The notes beneath the pieces are model-generated. The model worked only from the letters and a program-made list of their open reading frames with translations, made no database searches and was not told the origin of the DNA. Shown here one piece after another: positions 35,146-52,524 of a stretch of 64,000 nucleotides of DNA. The position numbers were made by a program, and so were the translations under genes. Each line of letters starts with the position of its first letter. Position 1 is the stretch's first letter. Where the stretch lies: the NCBI RefSeq assembly GCF_046630445.1, contig NC_092340.1:19322001-19386000 (forward strand), given 5' to 3'. Source of the stretch: Rutidosis leptorrhynchoides (lineage: Eukaryota; Streptophyta; Magnoliopsida; Asterales; Asteraceae).

Positions 35146-38100
35146 TGTAATGACCCGAACTTTTCCATGTTTATATATATATATTAAATGAAGTTGTTAT
35201 TTACATGATTAAGTGTTTCCAACATATTAAGCAATCAAACTTGTTAAGACTTGATTAATTGAAATAGGTTTCATATAGACAATTGACCACCCAAGTTGAC
35301 CGGTGATTCACGAACGTTAAAACTTGTAAAAACTATATGATGACATATATATGGTTATATATATAGTTAACATGATATTATGATAAGTAAACATATCATT
35401 AAGTATATTAATAATGAACTACATATGTAAAAACAAGACTACTAACTTAATGATTTTGAAACGAGACATATATGTAACGATTATCGTTGTAACGACATTT
35501 AATGTATATATATATCATATTAAGAGATATTCGTACATCATAATATCATGATAATATAATAATTTAAAATCTCATTTGATATTATAAACATTGGATTAAC
35601 AACATTTAACAAGATCGTTAACCTAAAGGTTTCAAAACAACACTTACATGTAACGACTAACGATGACTTAACGACTCAGTTAAAATGTATATACATGTAG
35701 TGTTTTAATATGTATTCATACACTTTTGAAAGACTTCAAGACACTTATCAAAATACTTCTACTTAACAAAAATGCTTACAATTACATCCTCGTTCAGTTT
35801 CATCAACAATTCTACTCGTATGCACCCGTATTCGTACTCGTACAATACACAGCTTTTAGATGTATGTACTATTGGTATATACACTCCAATGATCAGCTCT
35901 TAGCAGCCCATGTGAGTCACCTAACATATGTGGGAACCATCATTTGGCAACTAGCATGAAATATCTCATAAAATTACAAAAATATGAGTAATCATTCATG
36001 ACTTATTTACATGAAAACAAAATTACATATCCTTTATATCTAATCCATACACCAACGACCAAAAATACCTACAAACACTTTCATTCTTCAATTTTCTTCA
36101 TCTAATTGATCTCTCTCAAGTTCTATCTTCAAGTTCTAAGTGTTCTTCATAAATTCTACAAGTTCTAGTTTTATAAAATCAAGAATACTTCCAAGTTTAC
36201 TAGCTTACTTCCAATCTTGTAGAATGATCATCCAACCTCAAGAAATCTTTCTTATTTATAGTAAGATATCTTTCTAATACAATGTAATACTCATATTCAA
36301 ACTTTGATTCAATTTCTATAACTATAACAATCTTATTTCGAGTGAAAATCTTACTTGAACTGTTTTCGTGTCATGATTCTGCTTCAAGAACTTTCAAGCC
36401 ATCCAAGGATCCTTTAAAGCTAGATCCATTTTTCTCATTTTCAGTAGCTTTATCCAGAAAACTTGAGGTAGTAATGATGTTCATAACATCATTCGATTCA
36501 TACATATAAAGCTATCTTATTCGACGGTTTAAACTTGTAATCACTAGAACATAGTTTAGTTAATTCTAAACTTGTTCGCAAACAAAAGTTAATCCTTCTA
36601 ACTAGACTTTTAAAATCAACTAAACACATGTTCTATATCTATATGATATGCTAACTTAATGATTTAAAACCTGGAAACACGAAAAACACCGTAAAACCGG
36701 ATTTACGCCGTCGTAGTAACACCGCGGGCTGTTTTGGGTTAGTTAATTAAAAACTATGATAAACTTTGATTTAAAAGTTGTTCTTCTTGGAAAATTATTT
36801 TTCTTATGAACATGAAACTATATCCAAAAACCATGGTTAAACTCAAAGTGGAAGTATGTTTTCTAAAATGGTCATCTAGACGTCGTTCTTTCGACTGAAA
36901 TGACTACCTTTACAAAAACGACTTGTAACTTATATTTTTGACTATAAACCTATACTTTTTCTATTTAGATTCATAAAATAGAGTTCAATATGAAACCATA
37001 GCAATTTGATTCACTCAAAACGGATTTAAAATGAAGAAGTTATGGGTAAAACAAGATTGGATAATTTTTCTTGTTGTAGGAACGTGAAAATTGGTAACAA
37101 ATCTATATTAATCATATCCTAGCTAACTTATATTGTATTATACATGTATTCTAATATATTATGTAATCTTGGGATACCATAGACACGTATGCAAATGTTT
37201 TGACATATCATATCGACCCATGTGTATATATTATTTGGAACAACCATAGACACTCTATATGCAGTAATGTGAGATTTAGCTATACAGGGTTGAGGTTGAT
37301 TCCAAAAAATATATATACTTTGAGTTGTGATCTAGCCTGAGACGTGTATACACTGGGTCGTGGATTGATTCAAGAGAATATATATCAATTTTTTTCTGTA
37401 CATCTAACGTTGGACAACTAGTTGTAGGTTACTAACGAGGACAGCTGACTTAATAAACTTAAAACATCAAAATGTATTAAAAGTGTTGTAAATATATTTT
37501 GAATATACTTTGATATATATGTACATATTTGTTATAGGTTCATGAATCGACCAGTGGGCAAGTCTTACTTTCCGATGAAGTAAAAATCTGTGAAAGTGAG
37601 TTATAGTCCCACTTTTAAAATCTAATATTTTTGGGATGAGAATACATGCAGGTTTTATAAATGATTTACAAAATAGACACAAGTACGTGAAACTACATTC
37701 TATGGTTGAATTATCGAAATCGAATATGCCCCTTTTTATTAAGTCTGGTAATCTAAGAATTAGGGAACAGACACCCTAATTGACGCGAATCCTAAAGATA
37801 GATCTATTGGGCCTAACAAACCCCATCCAAAGTACCGGATGCTTTAGTACTTCGAAATTTATATCATATCCGAAGGGTGTCCCGGAATGATGGGGATATT
37901 CTTATATATGCATCTTGTTAATGTCGGTTACCAGGCGTTCACCATATGAATGATTTTTATCTCTATGTATGGGATGTGTATTGAAATATAAAATCTTGTG
38001 GTCTATTGTTACGATTTGATATATATAGGTTAAACCTATAACTCACCAACATTTTTGTTGACGTTTAAAGCATGTTTATTCTTAGATGAATACTAAGAGC

Positions 38101-38429
38101 TTCTACTGTTGCATACTAAAATAAGGACAAGATTTGGAGTCCATGTTTGTATGATATTGTGTAAAAACTGCATTCAAGAAACTGATTTCGATGTACCATA
38201 TTTGTATTGTAAACCATTATGTAATGGTCGTGTGTAAACAGGATATTTTAGATTATCATTATTTGATAATCTATGTAAAGCTTTTTAAACCTTTATTTAT
38301 GAAATAAAGGTTATGGTTTGTTTTAAAATGAATGCAGTCTTTGAAAAACGTCTCATATAGAGGTCAAAACCTCGCAACGAAATCAATTAATATGGAACGT
38401 TTATAATCAATATGAACGGGACATTTCAG
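35146..38429 (+). repeat. 5' LTR of Tekay-2 (3284 bp)
   Basis: It runs from TGTAATGACCCG to GGGACATTTCA. Near its end are an inverted repeat around AATAAA (about 38288-38312) and a GAGGT-CAAA-ACCTC hairpin (38360-38373). A 77-codon frame at 35726-35959 is also open in the 3' LTR and in the Tekay-1 5' LTR, but is of doubtful meaning. Confidence 0.96.
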
Positions 38430-38431
38430 TT

Positions 38432-38443
38432 GGTATCAGAGCG
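38432..38443 (+). other. Primer binding site, initiator Met tRNA type (Tekay-2)
   Basis: A perfect TGGTATCAGAGC lies two bases after the LTR. Confidence 0.93.
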
Positions 38444-38637
38444 TTGGTCTTAGAGAACCAGAATTTTGCATTAGTGTGTCTTATCGAGTTTGTTAGGATG
38501 CATTAGTGAGTCTGGACTTCGACCGTGTTTACTTGAAAAATGATTGCTTAACAAATTTTGTTGGAAACTATATATTTTTAACATGTGAATATTATGTGAT
38601 ATATTAATCTCTTAACGCGTTTGATATTATGTGATAG

Positions 38638-39234
38638 ATGTCTACCTCTAGAACAAGTCCCATTGACTCACCTAATAATAATGAAGAGTCAAATGTAAAT
38701 TGGAATGATTCGTGGACTGATTCACAAGTTCCCGAAGAGGAACCGGAAGAAGAGTTGGAACCGGAAGAAGAATCGGAACCGGAAGAAGAATCGGAACCGG
38801 AAGAAGAAATAGAACCAGTGGGGGAAATAATAAAACGGTTAAGTAGAAGAAAATCCTCAACCAACCGACCAAAGTTAATTATGATCAATGGTGTTTCCGC
38901 CAAGGAAGCAAAGTATTGGGAGGATTACCAATTCTCCGATGAATCGGATCCCGACAAGGATTCCGATGATGTTATAGAAATTACCCCAACACAATTTAAT
39001 AAGGCAAAAGAGAACAATAAGGGAAAGGGCATAAAAATAGAGAAATTTGATTCCAAACCCGATGAATTTTATATGTATCATCAACACCCGTATTTCTTAA
39101 GTTGTGACAATAACCTGGGAACCTCTAAACCAATGTGGAAAACGATGGCTCGTATTAGGGGAACATCATATATCCCTAGAAACTTGGCAAAACGAACCAA
39201 AACCGAAGAAGAAGAAACGAGAGAGTCGGAATAA
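38638..39234 (+). CDS. Tekay-2 leader ORF: acidic protein with Glu/Pro repeats
   Basis: This is an intact 198-residue frame. The N-terminus is rich in Ser/Asn/Trp (WNDSWTDSQVPEEEP). Tandem EPEEES units cover about residues 33-60. A KRLSRRK basic patch comes next, then an acidic stretch (DESDPDKDSDD) and a basic C-terminus (IPRNLAKRTK) with a Glu-rich end. There is no signal peptide, membrane segment or known domain. The homologue in Tekay-1 (8395-9012) has 205 residues, with repeat-number differences and substitutions but no break. It stands alone between primer site and the F-box ORF, 139 bp from the latter. Function is unknown. Confidence 0.78.
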   Translation: MSTSRTSPIDSPNNNEESNVNWNDSWTDSQVPEEEPEEELEPEEESEPEEESEPEEEIEPVGEIIKRLSRRKSSTNRPKLIMINGVSAKEAKYWEDYQFSDESDPDKDSDDVIEITPTQFNKAKENNKGKGIKIEKFDSKPDEFYMYHQHPYFLSCDNNLGTSKPMWKTMARIRGTSYIPRNLAKRTKTEEEETRESE

Positions 39235-39372
39235 GATAGTTGTATTCGTGTGGTGTAATATATGTAATATAGTGTGCTTATGCTTTATGATATATGTAAA
39301 AAATTGCTTGTATTAATAAGTATTTTTTTTATGAATCTAACTCTTGTCTATTTTACAGTATAAAAACACAAA

Positions 39373-40056
39373 ATGGATAGACAACCCAATATTTTAAGAG
39401 ACCTACCCGGAGACATGATTGATGAAATCTTGTCTAGAGTCGGTCAGAATTCCTCGGCACAACTATTTAAGGCGAGATCAGTTTGTAAGACATTCGAAGA
39501 ACGTTCCAAGAATGCCTTGATTTATAAAAGGCTTTCGTTCGAAAGATGGGGGATATCACATTGGGAAATCCATAAGTTACGATGTGTTTACTTTGACGCA
39601 TATATTGCGGGGAACCCAAATGCTATTTTACGCAACGGGTTAAGAAATTATTTTGACTCAGTATATCCGAATATAGGACTTCGTGATTTAGAAAAAGCGG
39701 CTAACATGCAACATAAAGAAGCATGTTATGCTTACGGGTTAGTAATGTTTGCTTCTCACCAAAGTGAGAACAAGAACATCAGGCTACAACTATTAAACAA
39801 AACGTTCCCACAAGTGATGGAGTCGGTAATTGGGGTAAGAAATGAGGTTTTTAGGTTATTACGAGACTGTTGGTCATTACGTAACCTTCATCCTTTTGAC
39901 GACATTACAACACATTGTCTTACTATCGGTCACAACGGTTATGTTCCACAAAACCAAGGATGGGTAGTGGTATTAGTAAAACCAGAATGCATGACTTGTT
40001 TCTGGACGTATGAATTACGTGTCTTTATTGCCTTTGCTGAACGCCTTATTTATTAA
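39373..40056 (+). CDS. Retrotransposon-borne F-box protein (At2g35280-like)
   Basis: This is an intact 227-residue protein. Residues about 8-50 are an F-box-like domain (LPGDMIDEILSRV, then LFKARSVCKTFEE), which in host proteins binds SKP1 in SCF ubiquitin ligases. Residues about 78-125 resemble a Sel1-like helical pair (GLRDLEKAANMQHKEACYAYG). The C-terminus has a Cys/His cluster (HCLTIGH, PECMTCFW). The same order is known in plant F-box proteins of the At2g35280 type, so the ORF was most likely captured from a host gene. It has no intron. A second, frameshifted copy lies at the same place in Tekay-1, so capture preceded both insertions. A role in degrading a host or element protein is inference. 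Confidence 0.85.
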   Translation: MDRQPNILRDLPGDMIDEILSRVGQNSSAQLFKARSVCKTFEERSKNALIYKRLSFERWGISHWEIHKLRCVYFDAYIAGNPNAILRNGLRNYFDSVYPNIGLRDLEKAANMQHKEACYAYGLVMFASHQSENKNIRLQLLNKTFPQVMESVIGVRNEVFRLLRDCWSLRNLHPFDDITTHCLTIGHNGYVPQNQGWVVVLVKPECMTCFWTYELRVFIAFAERLIY

Positions 40057-40252
40057 CTAGAATTATCTTCGCAACTACTTTGTATCAAAGTTTTATGTGC
40101 TATATTTCATGCTATATGTAAAAAAAAGCGGTATTGTAAGTTTGCAAGTTATTGTATAAAGGTTTAAATATGATTTTTTTTTTTTTTTTGTGATTAGTTT
40201 TTCATATAGAATTGTAGTAGTTGAAATGGTATGTTAGCTACTAAGTATGAAC

Positions 40253-40273
40253 TTAACGGGTAGGTACTACCCG
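40253..40273 (+). other. PPT-like palindromic motif upstream of gag (Tekay-2)
   Basis: TTAACGGGTAGGTACTACCC lies between the F-box ORF and gag. It repeats the TTAACKGGTAGGTAC that abuts the 3' LTR. It could be a central plus-strand priming site or a scar of the acquisition of the leader ORFs. Confidence 0.6.
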
Positions 40274-40404
40274 AATTTAAACTTATAAAACGCTAATATG
40301 AAGAAAAACTTTTATAAATGAGTTCATATTACGCTACGAAATACTATTGACTACTCTTGATATTCTATATGATTAACTCGTTTCATTTGACTATTTTGAA
40401 GGAA

Positions 40405-44991
<4,587 letters not shown>

Positions 44992-45060
44992 GAAGATCAG
45001 ATGAAGAAGAAATACCCGCATTTATTTCTAGAAGATTCGTCAACACCTCCAACTGCTTAA

Positions 45061-45095
45061 AATTTCGGGACGAAATTTATTTAACTGGTAGGTAC
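45061..45095 (+). other. PPT-proximal motif of Tekay-2
   Basis: AATTTCGGGACGAAATTT then TTAACTGGTAGGTAC directly precedes the 3' LTR. Confidence 0.75.
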
Positions 45096-48000
45096 TGTAG
45101 TGACCCGAACTTTTCCATGTTTATATATATATTAAATGAAGTTGTTATTTACATGATTAAGTGTTTCCAACATATTAAGCAATCAAACTTGTTAAGACTT
45201 GATTAATTGAAATAGGTTTCATATAGACAATTGACCACCCAAGTTGACCGGTGATTCACGAACGTTAAAACTTGTAAAAACTATATGATGACATATATAT
45301 GGTTATATATATAGTTAACATGATATTATGATAAGTAAACATATCATTAAGTATATTAATAATGAACTACATATGTAAAAACAAGACTACTAACTTAATG
45401 ATTTTGAAACGAGACATATATGTAACGATTATCGTTGTAACGACATTTAATGTATATATATATCATATTAAGAGATATTCGTACATCATAATATCATGAT
45501 AATATAATAATTTAAAATCTCATTTGATATTATAAACATTGGATTAACAACATTTAACAAGATCGTTAACCTAAAGGTTTCAAAACAACACTTACATGTA
45601 ACGACTAACGATGACTTAACGACTCAGTTAAAATGTATATACATGTAGTGTTTTAATATGTATTCATACACTTTTGAAAGACTTCAAGACACTTATCAAA
45701 ATACTTCTACTTAACAAAAATGCTTACAATTACATCCTCGTTCAGTTTCATCAACAATTCTACTCGTATGCACCCGTATTCGTACTCGTACAATACACAA
45801 CTTTTAGATGTATGTACTATTGGTATATACACTCCAATGATCAGCTCTTAGCAGCCCATGTGAGTCACCTAACACATGTGGGAACCATCATTTGGCAACT
45901 AGCATGAAATATCTCATAAAATTACAAAAATATGAGTAATCATTCATGACTTATTTACATGAAAACAAAATTACATATCTTTTATATCTAATCCATACAC
46001 CAACGACCAAAAACACCTACAAACACTTTCATTATTCAATTTTCTTCATCTAATTGATCTCCCTCAAGTTCTATCTTCAAGTTCTAAGTGTTCTTCATAA
46101 ATTCTACAAGTTCTAATTTCATAAAATCAAGAATACTTCCAAGTTTGCGAGCTTACTTCCAATCTTGTAGAGTGATCATCCAACCTCAAGAAATATTTCT
46201 TATTTACAGTAAGATATCTTTCTAATACAAGGTAATACTCATATTCAAACTTTGATTCAATTTCTATAACTATAACAATCTTATTTCGAGTGAAAATCTT
46301 ACTTGAACTGTTTTCGTGTCATGATTCTGCTTCAAGAACTTTCAAGCCATCCAAGGATCCTTTGAAGCTAGATCCATTTTTCTCATTTCCAGTAGCTTTA
46401 TCCAGAAAACTTGAGGTAGTAATGATGTTCATAACATCATTCGATTCATACATATAAAGCTATCTTATTCGAAGGTTTAAACTTGTAATTACTAGAACAA
46501 AGTTTAGTTAATTCTAAACTTGTTCGCAAACAAAAGTTAATCCTTCTAACTTGACTTTTAAAATCAACTAAACACATGTTCTATATCTATATGATATGCT
46601 AACTTAATGATTTAAAACCTGGAAACACGAAAAACACCGTAAAACCGGATTTATGCCGTCGTAGTAACACCGCGGGCTGTTTTGGGTTAGTTAACTAAAA
46701 ACTATGATAAACTTTGATTTAAAAGTTTTCTTTCTGGGAAAATGATTTTTCTTATGAACATGAAACTATATTCAAAAATCATGGTTAAACTCAAAGTGGA
46801 AATATGTTTTCTAAAATGGTCATCTAGACGTCGTTCTTTCGACTGAAATGACTACCTTTATAAAAACGACTTGTAACTTATATTTCCGACTATAAACCTA
46901 TACTTTTTCTGTTTAGATTCATAAAATAGAGTTCAATATGAAACCATAGCAATTTGATTCACTCAAAACGGATTTAAAATGAAGAAGTTATGGGTAAAAC
47001 AAGATTGGATAATTTTTCTTGTTGTAGCAACGTGAAAATTGGTAACAAATCTATATTAATCATATCCTAGCTAACTTATATTGTATTATACATGTATTCT
47101 AATATATTATGTAATCTTGGGATACCATAGACACGTATGCAAATGTTTTGACATATCATATCGACCCATGTGTATATATTATTTGGAACAACCATAGACA
47201 CTCTATATGCAGTAATGTGAGATTTAGCTATACAGGGTTGAGGTTGATTCCAAAAAATATATATACTTTGAGTTGTGATCTAGCCTGAGACGTGTATACA
47301 CTGGGTCGTGGATTGATTCAAGATAATATATATCAATTTTTTTCTGTACATCTAACGTTGGACAACTAGTTGTAGGTTACTAACGAGGACAGCTGACTTA
47401 ATAAACTTAAAACATCAAAATGTATTTTAAAAGTGTTGTAAATATATTTTGAATATACTTTGATATATATGTACATATTTGTTATAGGTTCGTGAATCGA
47501 CCAGTGGGCAAGTCTTACTTCCTGACGAAGTAAAAATCTGTGAAAGTGAGTTATAGTCCCACTTTTAAAATCTAATATTTTTGGGATGAGAATACATGCA
47601 GGTTTTATAAATGATTTACAAAATAGACACAAATACGTGAAACTACATTCTATGGTTGAATTATCGAAATCGAATATGCCTCTTTTTATTAAGTCTGGTA
47701 ATCTAAGAATTAGGGAACAGACACCCTAATTGACGCGAATCCTAAAGATAGATCTATTGGGCCTAACAAACCCCATCCAAAGTACCGGATGCTTTAGTAC
47801 TTCGAAATTTATATCATATCCGAAGGGTGTCCCGGAATGATGGGGATATTCTTATATATGCATCTTGTTAATGTCGGTTACCAGGTGTTCACCATATGAA
47901 TGATTTTTATCTCTATGTATGGGATGTATATTGAAATATGAAATCTTGTGGTCTATTGTTACGATTTGATATATATAGGTTAAACCTATAACTCACCAAC

Positions 48001-48378
48001 ATTTTTGTTGAAGTTTAAAGCATGTTTATTCTCAGGTGAATATTAAGAGCTTCCGCTATTGCATACTAAAATAAGGACAAGATTTGGAGTCCATGTTTGT
48101 ATGATATTATGTAAAAACTGCATTCAAGAAACATAGGTCGATGTAATATATTTCTATTGTAAACCATTATGTAATGGTCGTGTGTAAACAGTATATTTTA
48201 GATTATCATTATTTGATAATCTACGTAATGCTTTTGAAACCTTTATTGATAAAATAAAGGTTATGGTTGTTTTAAAAATGAATGCAGTCTTTGAAAAACG
48301 TCTCATATAGAGGTCAAAACCTCGCAACGAAATCAATTAATATGGAACGTTTATAATTATTATGAACGAGACATTTCA
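45096..48378 (+). repeat. 3' LTR of Tekay-2 (3283 bp)
   Basis: It runs from TGTAGTGACCCG to GAGACATTTCA, co-linear with 35146-38429. The right end is defined by the AAATC duplication. Confidence 0.96.
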
Positions 48379-49866
48379 AAATCTTACCCGTAAAAACTGT
48401 CGGCAGCTTTTAATCTAAACGTGTGAATTCTATTACTTTAATATTTCTGTTTTCCAACTGGCTTTTATTCTCTTTACATATATACTTGCATATTAGATAG
48501 ATATTGATATACCATATACTCTTCTCCTTCCTCCTTAACAACTCTCCATTACCGCTTCCACCCTGTCGTTTATGTCTAGCAACCAGGAACTATCACCATC
48601 ATTTCTTTTCAAGAACACCCACCACCTTCGTGAACTCCATTACCTACCACCCTATCACCACGTTTGTTGGGATATTTATGACTCAAGACCACCACCATCA
48701 AATTAAGAGTTTTGTTGCTGCTTATGATTCTTGTCGAACAAGACCTCAGGCCAAACACCTTTTCCTGTTTACTGCTCATTCCCTGCTACTCGTGATCAAT
48801 TTGAAACCCCAAAACCACCATAAAGGTTTGTTTCTATGTTGTTGTTTTTTTAATCACCACCACCTTATTCTTTTGGCTATCATCGTGAACCAACAAACCA
48901 CCATGATAATCTTCCTACGAACCACCCAAGCTACAATCACCACCGGATACCATCATTTAAGAATACCCAAAACCACCACACCCATAACTCTTCTCTCTCT
49001 CTATCCACCTCTCTCCTCTTCCTTCTCCTTTTTCCATTTTCACGAAACCATCAAAATCACCATCACAAAACCCAAATGTTGTTGTTGCTGTATCCATCTA
49101 TTTCTATTACCTTTTATGCAAAATAAATGATGAAGATAATGAATAATACTACAAGGAAGATTATGTTAATCGTTGTTAATGATGATGAAGATGATGACTA
49201 TGATGTTGTCGAATAGATAAAGATGAGGATAATAATGGATGATGATGGAGACAGGCTAAAGCGTGGTGTATCTGCAGATTATAACCGAACCCTTTTAATA
49301 TTACGGTGGGCTTTTAAATTCTATGTTGGGCTGTTTCTAGGCCTCTAATGGACTAGAAATTAATTAGATCATGTTCTTTATCTTGGGCCGAAGGGAGGTT
49401 GGGCCACAATATTTGAAATGATACACATTGATTTCTATTGAACCAAAACCACCACCACGTGCTACTCGTTTATGTTTTGGCCAAGAACCACCTTCAACCA
49501 TTAACCACCACGAACGAAATTGTAGCTGCTACTGTTTTGATATCGGATGTTGATGGTGACGCAATAGTAAAGATGGTGAAGATTAATGAAAGAGACGAAG
49601 AACAATGAAGATGATGGTTTGATTTCGTTTATGATACTATGATGTTGGTGAAGAACAATGAAGATACGAGAATGATGATGATGTTTTGATTTTAGGAGGA
49701 TGACGATATTAGATGTCGATGATGATAGGAATTAAGGACGATGATACATACATAAACAACGATGATGATTACAGTGTGTAGTAATGATAATTCATTAGAA
49801 AATTAAGAAGAAGATGAAAAGGTTAATTAAAACAAATGGGTTATATATTTATGGGTCGGTATAAAT

Positions 49867-49955
49867 TTCAGAAAAACATATTGGTTCAATGATTGAGTGT
49901 GTTTCGGGTGAACGAGTGGTCGCGTGTTCGAGCCCGGTTCGTGGCGAATTTTTTT
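49867..49955 (+). repeat. SINE-like tRNA-derived segment, 3' LTR copy
   Basis: This is the counterpart of 29165-29250, with the B-box GTTCGAGCCC intact at 49926-49935 and one change in the A-box region (TTCAATGATTG). Confidence 0.5.
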
Positions 49956-49991
49956 AGAAAAAGCTTTTAAGAGTATACACTCTTAACTTTA

Positions 49992-50222
<231 letters not shown>

Positions 50223-51392
50223 TTATTACTACAAACATAATAACATTATTTACATAAATATTTACATATAACAAATTTTGATTTAACAATATAATTATAT
50301 AAGCATATATGTATTAGTCTAACTATATGTATAAATATTAATATACAAAATATATACATATAACCTTTGAAATAACAAATATATTACTAAATTAAATAAG
50401 TAATATATATATATATAAACTAGTTTGATTATTATTACATGTTAATTATATGTGTTAATATATATACTCGATATACGTTCGTGAATCCGAGGCCAACCCT
50501 GCATTGTTCAATATCGTCATATGTATTTTTACTACAAAATACAGTATTGTGAGTTTCATTTGCTTCCTTTTTAAATGCTTTTGCAATATATATTTTTGGG
50601 ACTGAGAATACATGCGCTGTTTTTATAACTTGTTTTATGAAATAGACACAAGTAATTGAAACTACATTATATGGTTGAATGGATCGAAGCCGAATACGCC
50701 CCTTTTAGCCTGGTAATCTAAGAATTAGGGAACATCACTAATTTTGAGAATTAGTGCACCCCTAATTGACGCGAATCCTAAAGATAGATCTGTCGGGCCC
50801 AACAAGCCCCATCCAAAGTACCGGATGCTTTAGTACTTCGAAATTTATATCATGTCCGAAGGGAGTCCCGGAATGATGGGGATATTCTTATATGCATCTT
50901 GTAAATCTCGATTATCAGGTGTTCAATCCATATGAATGATTTTTGTCTCTATGCATGGGACGTATATTTATGAGAAATGGAAATGAATTTCTTGTGGTCT
51001 ATTAAAATGATGGAAATGAACGTTTATGAGAAACTAATGAACTCACCAACCTTTTGGTTGACACTTGAAAGCAGGTTTATTCTCAGGTATGAAAGAAATC
51101 TTCCGCTGTGTATTTGCTCATATTAGAGATGTTATTTGGAGTCATTCATGACATATTTCAAAAGACGTTACATTCGAGTCGTTGAGTTCATCAAGATTAT
51201 TATTAAGTCAATTATAGTTGGATATATTATGTAATGGTATGCATGCCGTCAACTTTCGATGTAATGAAAGATTGTCTTTTCAAAAACGAATGCAATGTTT
51301 GTAAAATGTATCATATAGAGGTCAAGTACCTCGCGATATAACCAAATGTAATATATTCGTCCTTATGGATTAGGACGGGTCGTCACATTTAC

Positions 51393-52524
51393 TATGAACT
51401 AAACGTTCATAGTGATTACGTGGATGAAAGATAAACTTCATCTGGGATTCAGATGAAGCTGCCGGCTTTACCCTCAAGCCGCCAGCTTGGAGTGAAGGAA
51501 GCCGCCGGCTTTGTGCTTTATTCTGTGCAATTTTCGGTTCTTTCCAGATCTGTATGGTTGAGTTTCTGTAATGATATTTGAATCGTTTTGAATCTGTTTT
51601 GTTTGACTATACTTGTTTGCCATGCTTAATGATTAAATAACATGATTTTAGGGTTGATTAGTCCTTGATCCGATAATCTATTATTCGATTCATGCTACTT
51701 GTTTAGATCTAGTCCATCAAACTTGTTAAATTGAATTGCATGCAACTAAGTTAAAGAACTTAATAGTGATAAACTTATTTGATTTAAATTACGCTTATAT
51801 AATAGAAGTTAATATTGTTAGGCTTAATCGAAGAACCTTCATTTGGATTTGTTTAATTAATGATTGCATGAAAACTTAGTAGTAATTGACTTTCAGCTAG
51901 TAACTTGAGTTGATCTACTTGGTGTTTAATAGCTTATATAATTTGTCAGTCTATTTGCATATTGATCCTCATCACAAGATTGGTATGTATCATGTAATTG
52001 AATTGAATATGAAGAATTAAGATGTTAGTTATGCACATCACATATCTAGCATATGCTTTAAGTCCTACTTATTGATTGATATGCAACACTTAGTTTAACC
52101 TATTAAAGGATAATAATTGGTCTATGATTGTTATTCTACTTTGTATTAATATAAGTCATGAAACTTATCTAATATGACTCCCGTATGAATTGTTTGTCCA
52201 TGTAATCACTTGTATCTTTATTTGTATTTTATTTTATTTTGAATCTTTAATTCCTTATTTTACTTTGTTTATCTTTAAAAGCAAACTCTTTCCTAAGAGA
52301 TAAATTTATCCCATAAAAGAAATAAAAATATATCTTTAATTCTTTAATAAGAATTAAATAATAACTCATATCCATACCTAGCACTTCCTTTGGGACGATA
52401 ACCTAAAATACTACCTCTGATCGGGTTTTGTTGCTCGTTAGAGTGTTAAAAGTGTAATAATAAAGGTTATATAAATTTAAAAGTTTGAAAGGCAAATTAA
52501 GCACTGCACACTTTTTGCACATCA
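51393..52524 (+). repeat. 3' LTR of Athila-B, part 2
   Basis: It continues the LTR interrupted at 26993. Three more GCCGCCGGC-type palindromes lie at 51455-51512. It ends with the Athila-type phrase CTTTGGGACGATAACC and ...TTTGCACATCA. The next bases (ATGAG) would be the target duplication; the partner is outside the window. Confidence 0.75.
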
